Shown here: positions 18,499-26,587 of the stretch, in pieces
Layout: each line of letters opens with the position of its first letter
Position numbering within the stretch: the stretch's first letter is position 1
Assembly (NCBI RefSeq): GCF_000007705.1
Contig: NC_005085.1
Span: 868,001-932,000, forward strand
DNA: 64,000 nucleotides
Direction: 5' to 3'
Source of the DNA: Chromobacterium violaceum ATCC 12472
Lineage (GTDB): Bacteria > Pseudomonadota > Gammaproteobacteria > Burkholderiales > Chromobacteriaceae
Translations under genes and position numbers: made by a program
The notes under the pieces: generated by a model
What the model was told of the DNA's origin: nothing
Database searches by the model: none
Seen by the model: the letters and a program-made list of their open reading frames with translations, nothing else

Positions 18499-19626
18499 TC
18501 AGGCGGTCAACAGCTTGCCGTTCTTGAACGCGGTGTCGCCGGCCACGCGGGCGATGCCGAGGCCGGCGGTGGCGTAGGGCCGGTCGCTGGTGGCGTACAG
18601 CACGCCGCCGCGCTGGGTGCAGACCTGGCTGACGGCGTCGCTCAGCGGGTCGATCACGTCGGCTACCAAGTCGCCCGGGCTGAGCAGGCTGCCGGTCGCC
18701 GCGCGGTACACCACCACGCCGGCGTGGGGCGCCAGCAGGTCTTCGGAGCCTGCCAGCGGCGTGGCCGGGTGGCGCAGCGGCGGCAGCGGCGGCGCGTCGC
18801 CGGCGATCACGCCGCGATGCTGCAGGAAGTCGATGATGGCCTCGGCGTCATGGGCCGCGTATTCGTGGTTGACGTCGCATTCGCCGCGCAGCTCCACCGT
18901 GACCGCCAGGCAGGCCATTTCGATAGGCGCGGACAGCCCGGCCTGCGCGGCCAGGTCGCGCAGCTGCCACCACGGCTGGCTGCAGGACTCGTCGAACGGG
19001 TAATCGCCGGAATCTTCGGCCAACAGCGTGGCGCAGGCGCCCAGATAGCGGGACAGCGGCTCGCACTGGTCCCACAGCGGCGTGCCGGTGTACAGGTGCA
19101 GGTCGGCGCGGCTGTCGCAGTGCAGGTCCAGCATGATGTCGGCGTCGAAGGCCATCGAGTGCAGCGCGTGGCGCAGCGACTGCAGCTCGGTCTGCGGCTG
19201 CTGCCTGGCCAGCTCGGCGCGCATCGCGGCGCGGATCAGCCGGGTGTTGGCCTTGGCGTCGGCGCCCAGCTGGTGGCGCACGGCGGCGAACACCGGCTCC
19301 GCCAGCGGCAGGTAGTGGCGGTTGAAGTTCTGGCCGCTCATCGCTTCGAATCGGCCCATCAGCTTGCTGTTCTGGTTCTGATTCAGTCCGATGGGGTTGG
19401 CCGCCGGCAACACCGCGATCTCGCCCAGGATGGCGCCTTCGTCCTCCAACTGGCGCAGCCGCTGCTTCAGGTGCCAGGCCACCAGCATGCCGGGCAGCTC
19501 GTCCGCGTGCAGGCTGGCCTGGATGTGGACTTTCTCGCCGCGGCCTGCCTGGCCGAAGTGAAAGCTGGTCAGCGCGCGCTGGCTGCCCAGGCTGGGCGAC
19601 AGCAGGGGGTGGTGGCGGGTGAGCAT
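18499..19626 (-). CDS. AstE / aspartoacylase-family zinc hydrolase
   Basis: This 375-residue protein is of the succinylglutamate desuccinylase / aspartoacylase family (M14-like). Zinc ligands are visible as HADE (His40, Glu43) and a DLHCD motif (about residues 160-165). The substrate side carries PAANPIGLNQNQNSK, the pattern used to hold an acylated amino acid or amine. A C-terminal barrel segment (HAGVVVYRAATGSLLSPGDLVADVIDP) is usual for the family. No arginine-degradation (ast) genes are nearby, so the substrate is not known. It ends 60 bp before the start of the ivy gene on the same strand. Confidence 0.82.
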   Translation of the reverse strand: MLTRHHPLLSPSLGSQRALTSFHFGQAGRGEKVHIQASLHADELPGMLVAWHLKQRLRQLEDEGAILGEIAVLPAANPIGLNQNQNSKLMGRFEAMSGQNFNRHYLPLAEPVFAAVRHQLGADAKANTRLIRAAMRAELARQQPQTELQSLRHALHSMAFDADIMLDLHCDSRADLHLYTGTPLWDQCEPLSRYLGACATLLAEDSGDYPFDESCSQPWWQLRDLAAQAGLSAPIEMACLAVTVELRGECDVNHEYAAHDAEAIIDFLQHRGVIAGDAPPLPPLRHPATPLAGSEDLLAPHAGVVVYRAATGSLLSPGDLVADVIDPLSDAVSQVCTQRGGVLYATSDRPYATAGLGIARVAGDTAFKNGKLLTA

Positions 19627-19747
19627 GGCATCTCCTCTAGTGATTTGTTATCGCGTGCTGCCAGGATAAAACGCATTGCCGCGTTGACGAAGCGGCGGGC
19701 CGCCGGGACAATCTCCGCTTTGATTCACCCCAGCTTGTGGAGCGCGT

Positions 19748-21022
19748 TTGGATTCATTGTCCGATTTCTTCCAGCCCGGCATCGAGCCCGGCTCGCTGCA
19801 GGCCGTGTCGCGGCTGCAAGGCGCATGGGGCTATCTGTCCGTTTTCGTCACGCTGTTCCGCGGCGGCGACGAGGAAGTGCTGATGCGCCTCCTGGTGCTG
19901 CGAGAGCTGGGCGGCCGCGCCGAGGCGCCGCTGTGGACGCCGCAGGAAATCGCCCAGCGCTTCTCCTACCTTAACGATACCAAACTGGCCACCATTCTGG
20001 GGCGGCTGCGCGAAGGCGATCTGCTGGTCTACGACAGCGACGGCGGCGTCTACCAGCTGTCCGAGGGCGCGCGCGTCGCGCTGGCTGCGCTGGCGACGGT
20101 GGTCGATTTTTCCGGCGACGACGTCGAACTGGGCTATCTGGCCAGCCAGGTGGCAGCCGGGCAGGCGGTCGGCCAGGTGTCGGACGAGGCGCTGAAGCAC
20201 CTGCTGGCGCGGCTGAACGAGCTGTACGCCGAATTCGAAGAGGCGCTGGAGTCGCAGTCCGAATTCCGCATCCGCGCCGCCCAGCACCGGCTGGAAGCGG
20301 TGTGGCGCTGGGTGGCCAAATCCACCGAGGTGGTGAAGAGCCTGACCCAGGACGACACGCTGAGCCTGACCGTGCTGAACCAGGCCCAGGCGATCGCGCT
20401 GGCGCAGAGCCGGATGCTGGCGCTGGCCGGCACCTTCGAGCGCCGGCTGGCCCAGCTGGCCGCGCAGCGCGTGCACCTGGGCAATTCCGGCCTCACCTCC
20501 ACCGACATCGCCGACTGGCTGCGCCGCCAGGGCGCGGCCATGCTGGCCGGCAAGCTGGCGGGCGGCTGGTCCATCTGCCCGGAGCCGGCCTTCCTGTCGA
20601 CGCCCGAGCTGGCCGACGTGGCCGAGTTCGAGTTGCTGGCGCGCGAGCGCGCCAAGGCAGGCGAGCACGTGCTGCCGGGCGGCGAGGCCGCGCCGCTGGC
20701 CGACGCGCCGGAAATGGAACGGCTGCTGGAGGCCGAGGAAATGTACGACCTGCTGCTGGAGCTGGGCATGAGCGGCAAGGCCGACGCCCATATCAGCCAG
20801 GCGGTGCTGGCCGGCAGCTACAACGAAACCGCATACCGGCTGTCCCTGCTGTCGTTGATCGGCGACCCGGAAACCAGCAACGACCAGAGCATCGTCGCGG
20901 CGCTGGCCAAGCTGCCGTTCAGCCTGCAGGGCGGCGACGGCGTGATCGCGCCAGACCACCCGGAGGTGGCGACGCTGTCCGATGCGCGGCTGGTGGCGCA
21001 TGCCGTCAAGGGAAGCCGATGA
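19748..21022 (+). CDS. Kleisin-like subunit of an SMC complex (MukF/MksF-like)
   Basis: The 424-residue protein opens an operon that ends in an SMC ATPase. Residues about 30-110 look like a winged helix (TPQEIAQRFSYLNDTKLATILGRLREGDLLVYD, split by strands). The long helical middle (about 140-260) and acidic C-terminal half (about 300-400) fit the arrangement of MukF/MksF kleisins, which bridge the SMC heads. No similarity can be proven by eye; the assignment rests on operon position, length (MksF is usually 400-500 residues) and fold pattern. Its stop overlaps the next start (ATGA). Confidence 0.6.
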   Translation: MDSLSDFFQPGIEPGSLQAVSRLQGAWGYLSVFVTLFRGGDEEVLMRLLVLRELGGRAEAPLWTPQEIAQRFSYLNDTKLATILGRLREGDLLVYDSDGGVYQLSEGARVALAALATVVDFSGDDVELGYLASQVAAGQAVGQVSDEALKHLLARLNELYAEFEEALESQSEFRIRAAQHRLEAVWRWVAKSTEVVKSLTQDDTLSLTVLNQAQAIALAQSRMLALAGTFERRLAQLAAQRVHLGNSGLTSTDIADWLRRQGAAMLAGKLAGGWSICPEPAFLSTPELADVAEFELLARERAKAGEHVLPGGEAAPLADAPEMERLLEAEEMYDLLLELGMSGKADAHISQAVLAGSYNETAYRLSLLSLIGDPETSNDQSIVAALAKLPFSLQGGDGVIAPDHPEVATLSDARLVAHAVKGSR

Positions 21023-21231
21023 TGGCCACATTCGCTGAGTTGACCGCTACCGTGGGCCGGATGGAAGCCCGTCTCGGCCAGAGCGAGAATCGGGAAGTGC
21101 AGACTTTGCTGGCCCATTACCGGCAGTTGCCGCCGCGCTTCAACCAGAATCTGGCCGACCCGCGCGATGCCGCGCTGGCGGCCTCCGCCGCGCTGATGCT
21201 GATCCAGGGCGTGGCGCAAGCCAAGAAATAA
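21019..21231 (+). CDS. Small helical protein in the SMC operon, unknown
   Basis: This is a 70-residue protein translated from the ATG at 21019, overlapping the kleisin-like stop by 4 bp and followed 1 bp later by the next gene. Such coupling makes it a real part of the operon despite its size. It is probably helical (TFAELTATVGRMEARLGQ, then a segment ending MLIQGVAQAKK) with no Cys or membrane span. No family is recognised, and standard MukBEF and MksBEF operons have no such subunit. A role as an adaptor or regulator of the complex is inferred only from position. Confidence 0.7.
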   Translation: MMATFAELTATVGRMEARLGQSENREVQTLLAHYRQLPPRFNQNLADPRDAALAASAALMLIQGVAQAKK

Positions 21232-21232
21232 T

Positions 21233-21991
21233 ATGGAACACGAAATCAAGACCCTCACCGCCCGCCTGCTGGCGCACCGGGTGGTGCCGCGCGCCGACGC
21301 GCTGGCGCGCAAGGCGCTGCTGGACGATATCTTCCGCGCCGAGCTGGACAAGAGCCTGGCCGCGGTCGGTCTCCGGTTGGTGGAGAACCCGTACGCCGAA
21401 CACATCGCCGTGGCGCTGCTGCCGGAAATGACCGAGCCGGTGTTCGGCTCCGGCGACGCCTGGCTCAACAACAATCTGGGCCTGCCGCGCGACGGCGTGG
21501 CGCTCTTGGTCATCCTGTGGGCGCTGATCATCCTGCCCAAGCGCGAGCGGCAGATCGCCCGCGTCGAGGCAGGCAAGGAAAACCAGAGCGATATGTTCGG
21601 CGCGCAGAAGCCGCTGGAAACCGGCGAAGCCGTGTCCACCGGCATTTCCGAGGACGCGCTCTACGCTGACTTCGGCAAGGCGCTGGGCGGGCGCACCCGC
21701 TTCAACGCCAATCTGGGCCGTCTGGTCAACCTGGGCTTCATCGTCCGCCGCAACCGCTGGCTGGACGAGGGGCCGATGCTGGATTTGATGATCGACTACG
21801 CCCAGCTGGCGCCGCGCATCATCGAGGGCGCGCTGGCCGACATGCTGCTGCGCCGCGAGGGACGCGAGGCGCTGGTCGACAAGCGCGCAGACGACGATAT
21901 CGAAGAAGAAGGCGCGGACGGCGGCATGGAGTCGGCCGGCCCGCTGTTCGACCTGCCGCCGGACGACGCGGCGGACGAGGAGATGCGCTGA
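21233..21991 (+). CDS. KITE-like winged-helix subunit of an SMC complex (MukE/MksE-like)
   Basis: This 252-residue protein lies between the small protein and the SMC gene and overlaps the latter by 1 bp. The pattern fits tandem winged-helix KITE subunits: helical N-terminus, central GVALLVILWALIILPKRERQ, then a wing-like FGKALGGRTRFNANLGRLVNLGFIVRRNRWLDEGPML. KITE proteins such as MukE bind the kleisin and DNA. The C-terminus is strongly acidic (DDDIEEEGADGG), as in other condensin accessory subunits. Assignment is by size, context and predicted fold. Confidence 0.62.
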   Translation: MEHEIKTLTARLLAHRVVPRADALARKALLDDIFRAELDKSLAAVGLRLVENPYAEHIAVALLPEMTEPVFGSGDAWLNNNLGLPRDGVALLVILWALIILPKRERQIARVEAGKENQSDMFGAQKPLETGEAVSTGISEDALYADFGKALGGRTRFNANLGRLVNLGFIVRRNRWLDEGPMLDLMIDYAQLAPRIIEGALADMLLRREGREALVDKRADDDIEEEGADGGMESAGPLFDLPPDDAADEEMR

Positions 21992-24801
21992 TGTTCCAGA
22001 TGAAATCCGTCGAAATGGTGCACTGGGACTTCTGGCAACGGCTGAGCGTGCCGCTGGACGCCCAGATCGTCACCATCATCGGGCCCAATGGCTCCGGGAA
22101 GACCACCTTGCTGGACGCGATGCGCACGCTGCTGGCCATCAAATGCTCCGGCAAGCGCGACTACAAGCGCTACGTGCGCAACAACAAGGAAGCCTTCGCC
22201 TATCTGCGCGGCGTGGTCGACAATCCGCGCCGCCCGTCCGGCGGCCTGTACCCGACGCCGTTCTTCCCCATCGTGTCGGAGTCGGTGACGCTGCTGTGCC
22301 GGATCAAGAAGCAGGGCGGCGACTGGGTGCGCCACTACGCGATCCTGGACGGCGACATCGCGCTGGAGCATGCCGAGGGCCAGGCGCAATGGCTGGGCGT
22401 GCATGAATACCGCCGCCGGCTGGAAGCGGCCGGCCTGACTCCGGCGGTGGCCGAGGTGTTGGCGCTGGAGCAGGGCGATACCGACAAGCTGACCGAATAC
22501 AGTCCGCGCCAGCTGCTGGACCTGGTGTTCCAAGTGTTCGGCGACAAGGACGTGCTGGACAACTACCAGCGCGCCCGCGACGAGCAGCGCGCCACCGAGT
22601 TGGAGCTGGAGGCGCTGGGCCGCCAGGAGGAAGCGCTGCAGGTGCGGGTGGAGGCGATGCGGAACCGCGCCAACCGCTACCTGGAATGGAAGCAGCTGCA
22701 GACCGGCATCGCCCGCCTGCGCGACGAGGCGCTGCCGGTATTGGCCTATCTGGACGCCAAGGCCGCCTTCGGCAAGCAATGGGGCGATTATCGCGCCGGC
22801 TACCACGTGCTGAACCAGGCGCGCGCCGAGCATGCCGACACCCTGGATCTGGTGGCCAAGCTGAAAGCCGCCGAAGTGAGCGCCGCCGAGGCGCGCGCCG
22901 CGGCGGAGACGATGCGGCTGGCGGCGCAGGACGCCTTCATGAAGGCCAAGGGCGAGCACGCCGGGGTGGCCGGCCAACTGAAAGAGCGCGACCGGTTGCA
23001 GGCCCTGGCCGGCAAGGAATACGGCGCCGACGCCGCCCAGCTGGCCGACAAGCTGGCCGCGCTGCGCGCAGAGGCGGATCAATTGAAGGACGGCCTGCGC
23101 GAGCTGAAAAAGCAGCGCCAGGAAAGCTCGGAGCACCTGCAGGCGCTAGAGATAGGCCGCGGCCGCTCGCCGGAGGATGTGCGCCAGTTCAAGGCGGCGC
23201 TGGACGAGGCCGGCATCCCGCACGCGATGCTGTCCGACATCGTCGAGGTGATGGATTCCAACTGGCAGGGCGCGGTGGAGGCGCTGCTGCGCGGCTACCG
23301 CCACGTGGTGCTGCTGGACCGGGAATCCGACCGCCGCGAGGCCTGGAAGATAGGCGAAAAGCTGCGCTATCGCCATTTCGTGGTGCCGGAGCGCGCCGCG
23401 CCGCCGCGCGCCAACAAGGGCAGCCTGCTGGAGGTGGTGCGCTTCTCCGCCGACGCGCCGGACTGGCTGTACCGGCAGATGAACAGCGTGACGCGGGTGG
23501 AGAACGCACTAGAAGGCGCCAGCGCTGAAGGAGACTGGATCACCCGCGACGGGTATTTCCGCGAGCGCCGCGGCGCGCGCCACATCGGCGTGCCGGCGCA
23601 CGAATACGCGTTCGGCGAAGCGGCGCGGCAGTCGCGGTTGCTGGCGGTGCGCGACGAGTTGAAGGCATTGAACGTGCGCATCCTGGCCGACGAGGAGCGG
23701 CTGGTGGCCGCCACGCGCGAGGCGGCGGGCCTGGCCGAGTACCTGGGCGGCATGGACGCGATACGCCAGCTGGACAGCCGCGCCGACGAATTCGCCGCGC
23801 TGGAATCGCGCAAGGCCGAGCTGGAGGCCGAGATCGCCCGCCAGGGCGCGGCGCTGGCCGCCGCCGGCGCGGAGAAGGACGCCGCCGACCAGCGCTACGG
23901 CGACGCGCGGCTGGCGCACGACCGCGTCTGCCAGCGCGAGATGGAAAGCCTGTCCAAGTACAACCAGAAGCTGCAGGAGGTGGAGCAGGCGCGCCGCCAG
24001 CTGCGCCGGCTGAGCGGCGAGCTGCGCGAATGGGCCGAACGCCTGTCGGCCGATGCGCTGGCGCCGGAGCATGTGGCGGCGCTGGAGGACGAGTTCGACA
24101 CCGCCGCCGACGCCAAGCACCAGCTGAACTACCTGGAAGAGAAGCTGCAGAGCGGCGACTGGGAGCAGGACGACTCGGTGCTGGCATTGAAGGACAAGCT
24201 GGTGGAAGACCTGACGTCGCTTGACCGCGAGCGCCAGCGCCGCCAGGGCGAGGTGGACCGCTCGCGCGAGCTGACCGACGAAGCGCGCGCCGCCTACATC
24301 GGCAAGCTGCGCGCCACCGTGCGCGCCTATGGGCAGAACGTGAAGCGGTTGGGCGAGCTGGCCGGCATCCAGGTGGAAGTGGAGCTGCCGCAGCTGTCCA
24401 ACGACGACGCGGTGCTGGCCCAGGCCGGCCTGGTGTTGAAGTTCAACTTCGACCAGAAGGGCATGATGGGCATGAACGACGGCGAGGCCTCCGGCGGCCA
24501 GCAGGTGATGAAGTCGCTGATCCTGCTGATCGGCCTGATGATGGACGAGTCCAATCCGTCCGGCTTCGTCTTCATCGACGAGCCGTTCGCCCACCTCGAC
24601 ATCTTCAACATCGACCGCGTCGCCGGCTTCCTGAAAGCCACCGAGGCGCAGTACCTGATCACTACGCCCAACACCCACAACATCAACATCTTCGCCCCGT
24701 CCGAGCTGACGCTGGCCACCCGCAAGAAGCGGCCGGGCGAAACCTGGGCGCCGCCGATTCTGCAGACGCGGCGGCGGGTGGACGGCGGCGAGCAGGCGTA
24801 A
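21991..24801 (+). CDS. SMC-type ATPase (MukB/MksB/JetC-like)
   Basis: This 936-residue SMC protein has Walker A GPNGSGKTT at 31-39, followed by a long coiled coil. An interruption at about residues 390-560 contains SDIVEVMDSNWQGAVEALLRG, resembling the hinge of MukB/JetC-type proteins. A second coil follows, then a C-terminal head with signature ASGGQQVMKSL and Walker B FVFIDEPFAHLD (about 850-880). It uses ATP to organise or extrude DNA. At 936 residues it is far shorter than MukB (about 1480) and similar to MksB or JetC. No TOPRIM nuclease (MksG/JetD) follows; a terminator does. The complex may serve chromosome organisation rather than plasmid cleavage. Confidence 0.8.
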   Translation: MFQMKSVEMVHWDFWQRLSVPLDAQIVTIIGPNGSGKTTLLDAMRTLLAIKCSGKRDYKRYVRNNKEAFAYLRGVVDNPRRPSGGLYPTPFFPIVSESVTLLCRIKKQGGDWVRHYAILDGDIALEHAEGQAQWLGVHEYRRRLEAAGLTPAVAEVLALEQGDTDKLTEYSPRQLLDLVFQVFGDKDVLDNYQRARDEQRATELELEALGRQEEALQVRVEAMRNRANRYLEWKQLQTGIARLRDEALPVLAYLDAKAAFGKQWGDYRAGYHVLNQARAEHADTLDLVAKLKAAEVSAAEARAAAETMRLAAQDAFMKAKGEHAGVAGQLKERDRLQALAGKEYGADAAQLADKLAALRAEADQLKDGLRELKKQRQESSEHLQALEIGRGRSPEDVRQFKAALDEAGIPHAMLSDIVEVMDSNWQGAVEALLRGYRHVVLLDRESDRREAWKIGEKLRYRHFVVPERAAPPRANKGSLLEVVRFSADAPDWLYRQMNSVTRVENALEGASAEGDWITRDGYFRERRGARHIGVPAHEYAFGEAARQSRLLAVRDELKALNVRILADEERLVAATREAAGLAEYLGGMDAIRQLDSRADEFAALESRKAELEAEIARQGAALAAAGAEKDAADQRYGDARLAHDRVCQREMESLSKYNQKLQEVEQARRQLRRLSGELREWAERLSADALAPEHVAALEDEFDTAADAKHQLNYLEEKLQSGDWEQDDSVLALKDKLVEDLTSLDRERQRRQGEVDRSRELTDEARAAYIGKLRATVRAYGQNVKRLGELAGIQVEVELPQLSNDDAVLAQAGLVLKFNFDQKGMMGMNDGEASGGQQVMKSLILLIGLMMDESNPSGFVFIDEPFAHLDIFNIDRVAGFLKATEAQYLITTPNTHNINIFAPSELTLATRKKRPGETWAPPILQTRRRVDGGEQA

Positions 24802-24806
24802 ACAGC

Positions 24807-24837
24807 AGCGGGGCGGCGAGAGCGGCCCCGTTTTTCT
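24807..24837 (+). terminator. Terminator of the SMC operon
   Basis: The stem CGGGGC / GCCCCG with a 10-base loop is followed by TTTTTCTTT, 8 bp after the SMC stop. It closes the operon before any nuclease gene. Confidence 0.85.
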
Positions 24838-25148
24838 TTGTCGACTTGACCCGGAGATGGCGGGAGAGCGCTGCGTGTCTTCCTGACAAAACTACGCTTA
24901 CCACAGGAGGAGGGAGACGGTGTCCATTTGTTTGCTATATGTAGTGTTTGATGGTTTTTAGGCTAGAGGGGCGGATGTCTAACGCATTGATAGAGGCAAG
25001 AAAATCTTGTCTCAGTGAGCGTATAGTGAAAAATAAATGCTTAATTTATCGGGTGTTTTCCCAAAGTTAGATGGGTGATAGAGCTATGCGTTGGTCTAAC
25101 TAAAGTAAGGTTGGCTATGCGGCAACATCATCCCATTACGAGGCGGAT
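24838..25148. other. AT-rich intergenic stretch
   Basis: These 310 bp hold no gene that I recognise. GC content falls sharply from about 24900. A distant inverted repeat (GTTAGA near 25065, TCTAAC near 25095) lies in the last 100 bp before the DUF4160 gene and could be an operator of that gene pair. The composition suggests that the stretch entered together with the following two genes. Confidence 0.45.
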
Positions 25149-25400
25149 ATGCCAAATGTGTTGAAGTGGAATGGTTACCGGGTGGTGATACGGACAAACG
25201 ATCACAATCCAGCCCATGTTCACGTAATCGATGGGAAGAGGGAAGCTGCTTTTATTTTGAATTGTCCGGATGGGCCCCCTTGGTTGCGTGAGCAGAAGGG
25301 ATTCGGTGCCCATGAGATCAACAAGCTCATCAAGGAGTTACATGCCCGCTTGAATGAGCTATGCACAGCATGGGGAGATATCCATGGAAGTGTCTGCTAA
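25149..25400 (+). CDS. DUF4160 protein (toxin-antitoxin-like pair, first gene)
   Basis: This is an 83-residue protein of the DUF4160 type: an N-terminal RVVIRTNDHNPAHVHV segment holding a conserved His pair (HVHV), then GKREAAFIL and a helical C-terminus (HEINKLIKELHARLNEL). DUF4160 genes are commonly found directly before DUF2442 genes, as here, and the pair has been listed as a candidate toxin-antitoxin system. Biochemical activity is unknown. The gene is less GC-rich than its neighbours. Its end overlaps the next start by 17 bp. Confidence 0.75.
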   Translation: MPNVLKWNGYRVVIRTNDHNPAHVHVIDGKREAAFILNCPDGPPWLREQKGFGAHEINKLIKELHARLNELCTAWGDIHGSVC

Positions 25401-25713
25401 TGAGCTGGAAGCAGCGTCTTCTCGGATGGAGATGCTGCAGCGGGAATATTCTACCCTGCGATCGGTCCAGTATCGGTCAGAGGAGGGGGTTATCGTCTTC
25501 ATTCTGGCTAATGACAGAGAACTCAAGTTTCGGCCTGACGACTTGCAGGCGACTTATGGCGCAACTCCAGAGCAGTTGCGTGAGATAGAAATCAGTCCTT
25601 CGGGGCTGGGAGTATATTTTGAGACTTTGGAGGAGGATGTATCTCTGATTGGTTTGTTGGAGGGACGTCGAGGCTCCGCCAAGTGGATGGCGGAGCATCC
25701 TCTGGCTTCTTGA
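25384..25713 (+). CDS. DUF2442 protein (toxin-antitoxin-like pair, second gene)
   Basis: The 109-residue product contains the DUF2442 core VIVFILANDRELKFRPDDLQ and ends in a motif with GLGVYFETLEEDVSLIGLLEG, the typical C-terminus of this family. The ATG at 25384 lies inside the DUF4160 gene, which implies translational coupling; an in-frame start at 25354 would deepen the overlap. DUF2442 proteins are small, acidic and proposed as the antitoxin or partner component. Function is inferred only from the pairing. Confidence 0.75.
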   Translation: MEVSANELEAASSRMEMLQREYSTLRSVQYRSEEGVIVFILANDRELKFRPDDLQATYGATPEQLREIEISPSGLGVYFETLEEDVSLIGLLEGRRGSAKWMAEHPLAS

Positions 25714-25776
25714 GCTGGTCCGAAGAGGCGCGGCATCATCAGGAGGGCAAGCGCAAATGCTTGTCTTCCTTACGTT

Positions 25777-26496
25777 TCAGCACCCAAGTATTCCCGCCAA
25801 CTCCACCAAATCCCTCGCCACCCAATCCCAATCCTGTTCCGCCGCCAGATCCGTCCGCTGCTCCGGGCCGAATTCGCGGGGACGCATGATGAAGGCGGTT
25901 TTGAATCCGCAGCGGCGCGCGGCGGCCAGATCGCCGTTATGGGCCGCGACCAGGCAGATCCGCTCCGGCGGCAGGTCCAGCAGTTCCGCGGTGCGCAGAT
26001 AGGCCTGCGGCATCGGCTTGTAGGCCTGGGCCGCTTCGGCGCCGAGTATCGCGTCCCATGGCAGGCCGGCGTATTTGGCCATATTCAGCAGCAGGCTGGT
26101 GTTGCCGTTGCTGAGCGTGGCGATGATATGGCCCGCCTTCAGTCGCGCCAGGCCCGCCACGCTGTCCGGCCACGGATCCAGCCGGTGCCAGGCGCGGTTC
26201 AGCCATTGCAGCTCGTCTTCCGGCGCCGAGGCGGGATCGACGCCGAAGGCCGGCAGCGTGGCCTCCAGGTTTTCGCGGTGCAGCTGGTCCAGCCGGGTGA
26301 ACGGCCGGCGGCCGGCGCGCACCGCTTCCATTGCCGGCGAGTAGAGGGCTCGCCAGGCGTCGGCGAAGGCGTAAGCGTCCTGCCTGGCTGCGGGCCGGCG
26401 CCGCAGAAAGGCGGCGGCGTCGCGTGCCACGCCCTCGCGCCAATCCACCACCGTGCCGAATACGTCGAACAGCAGAGCCTGAACAGGCTGACTCAT
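25777..26496 (-). CDS. HAD-superfamily (S)-2-haloacid dehalogenase-like protein
   Basis: The start at 26496 is preceded by GGAGG five bases upstream; an in-frame ATG at 26508 overlaps that site. The 239-residue product has motif I LLFDVFGTVVDW (Asp11 nucleophile), motif II TLSNGN, a conserved Lys in YKPMPQAYLR and motif IV AAHNGDLAAAR. The order and the insertion after motif I match type II L-2-haloacid dehalogenases, which hydrolyse 2-haloalkanoates to 2-hydroxyacids. Related HAD hydrolases share this pattern, so the exact substrate is uncertain. It is transcribed in the same direction as, and just after, the esterase gene. Confidence 0.85.
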   Translation of the reverse strand: MSQPVQALLFDVFGTVVDWREGVARDAAAFLRRRPAARQDAYAFADAWRALYSPAMEAVRAGRRPFTRLDQLHRENLEATLPAFGVDPASAPEDELQWLNRAWHRLDPWPDSVAGLARLKAGHIIATLSNGNTSLLLNMAKYAGLPWDAILGAEAAQAYKPMPQAYLRTAELLDLPPERICLVAAHNGDLAAARRCGFKTAFIMRPREFGPEQRTDLAAEQDWDWVARDLVELAGILGC

Positions 26497-26587
26497 GACC
26501 GCCTCCATGTCTTTGGCATGAAGGCAGTCTGGCGTCGGCGCCGGGCGGCGTCAATCGTTCAAACGCCTGCCGGCGCCGGCGGGGCGC

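Noticed and set aside
19748-24801. Wadjet (JetABCD) defence system
   Set aside because: No TOPRIM nuclease gene follows; the operon ends in a terminator. Kept as an SMC variant instead.
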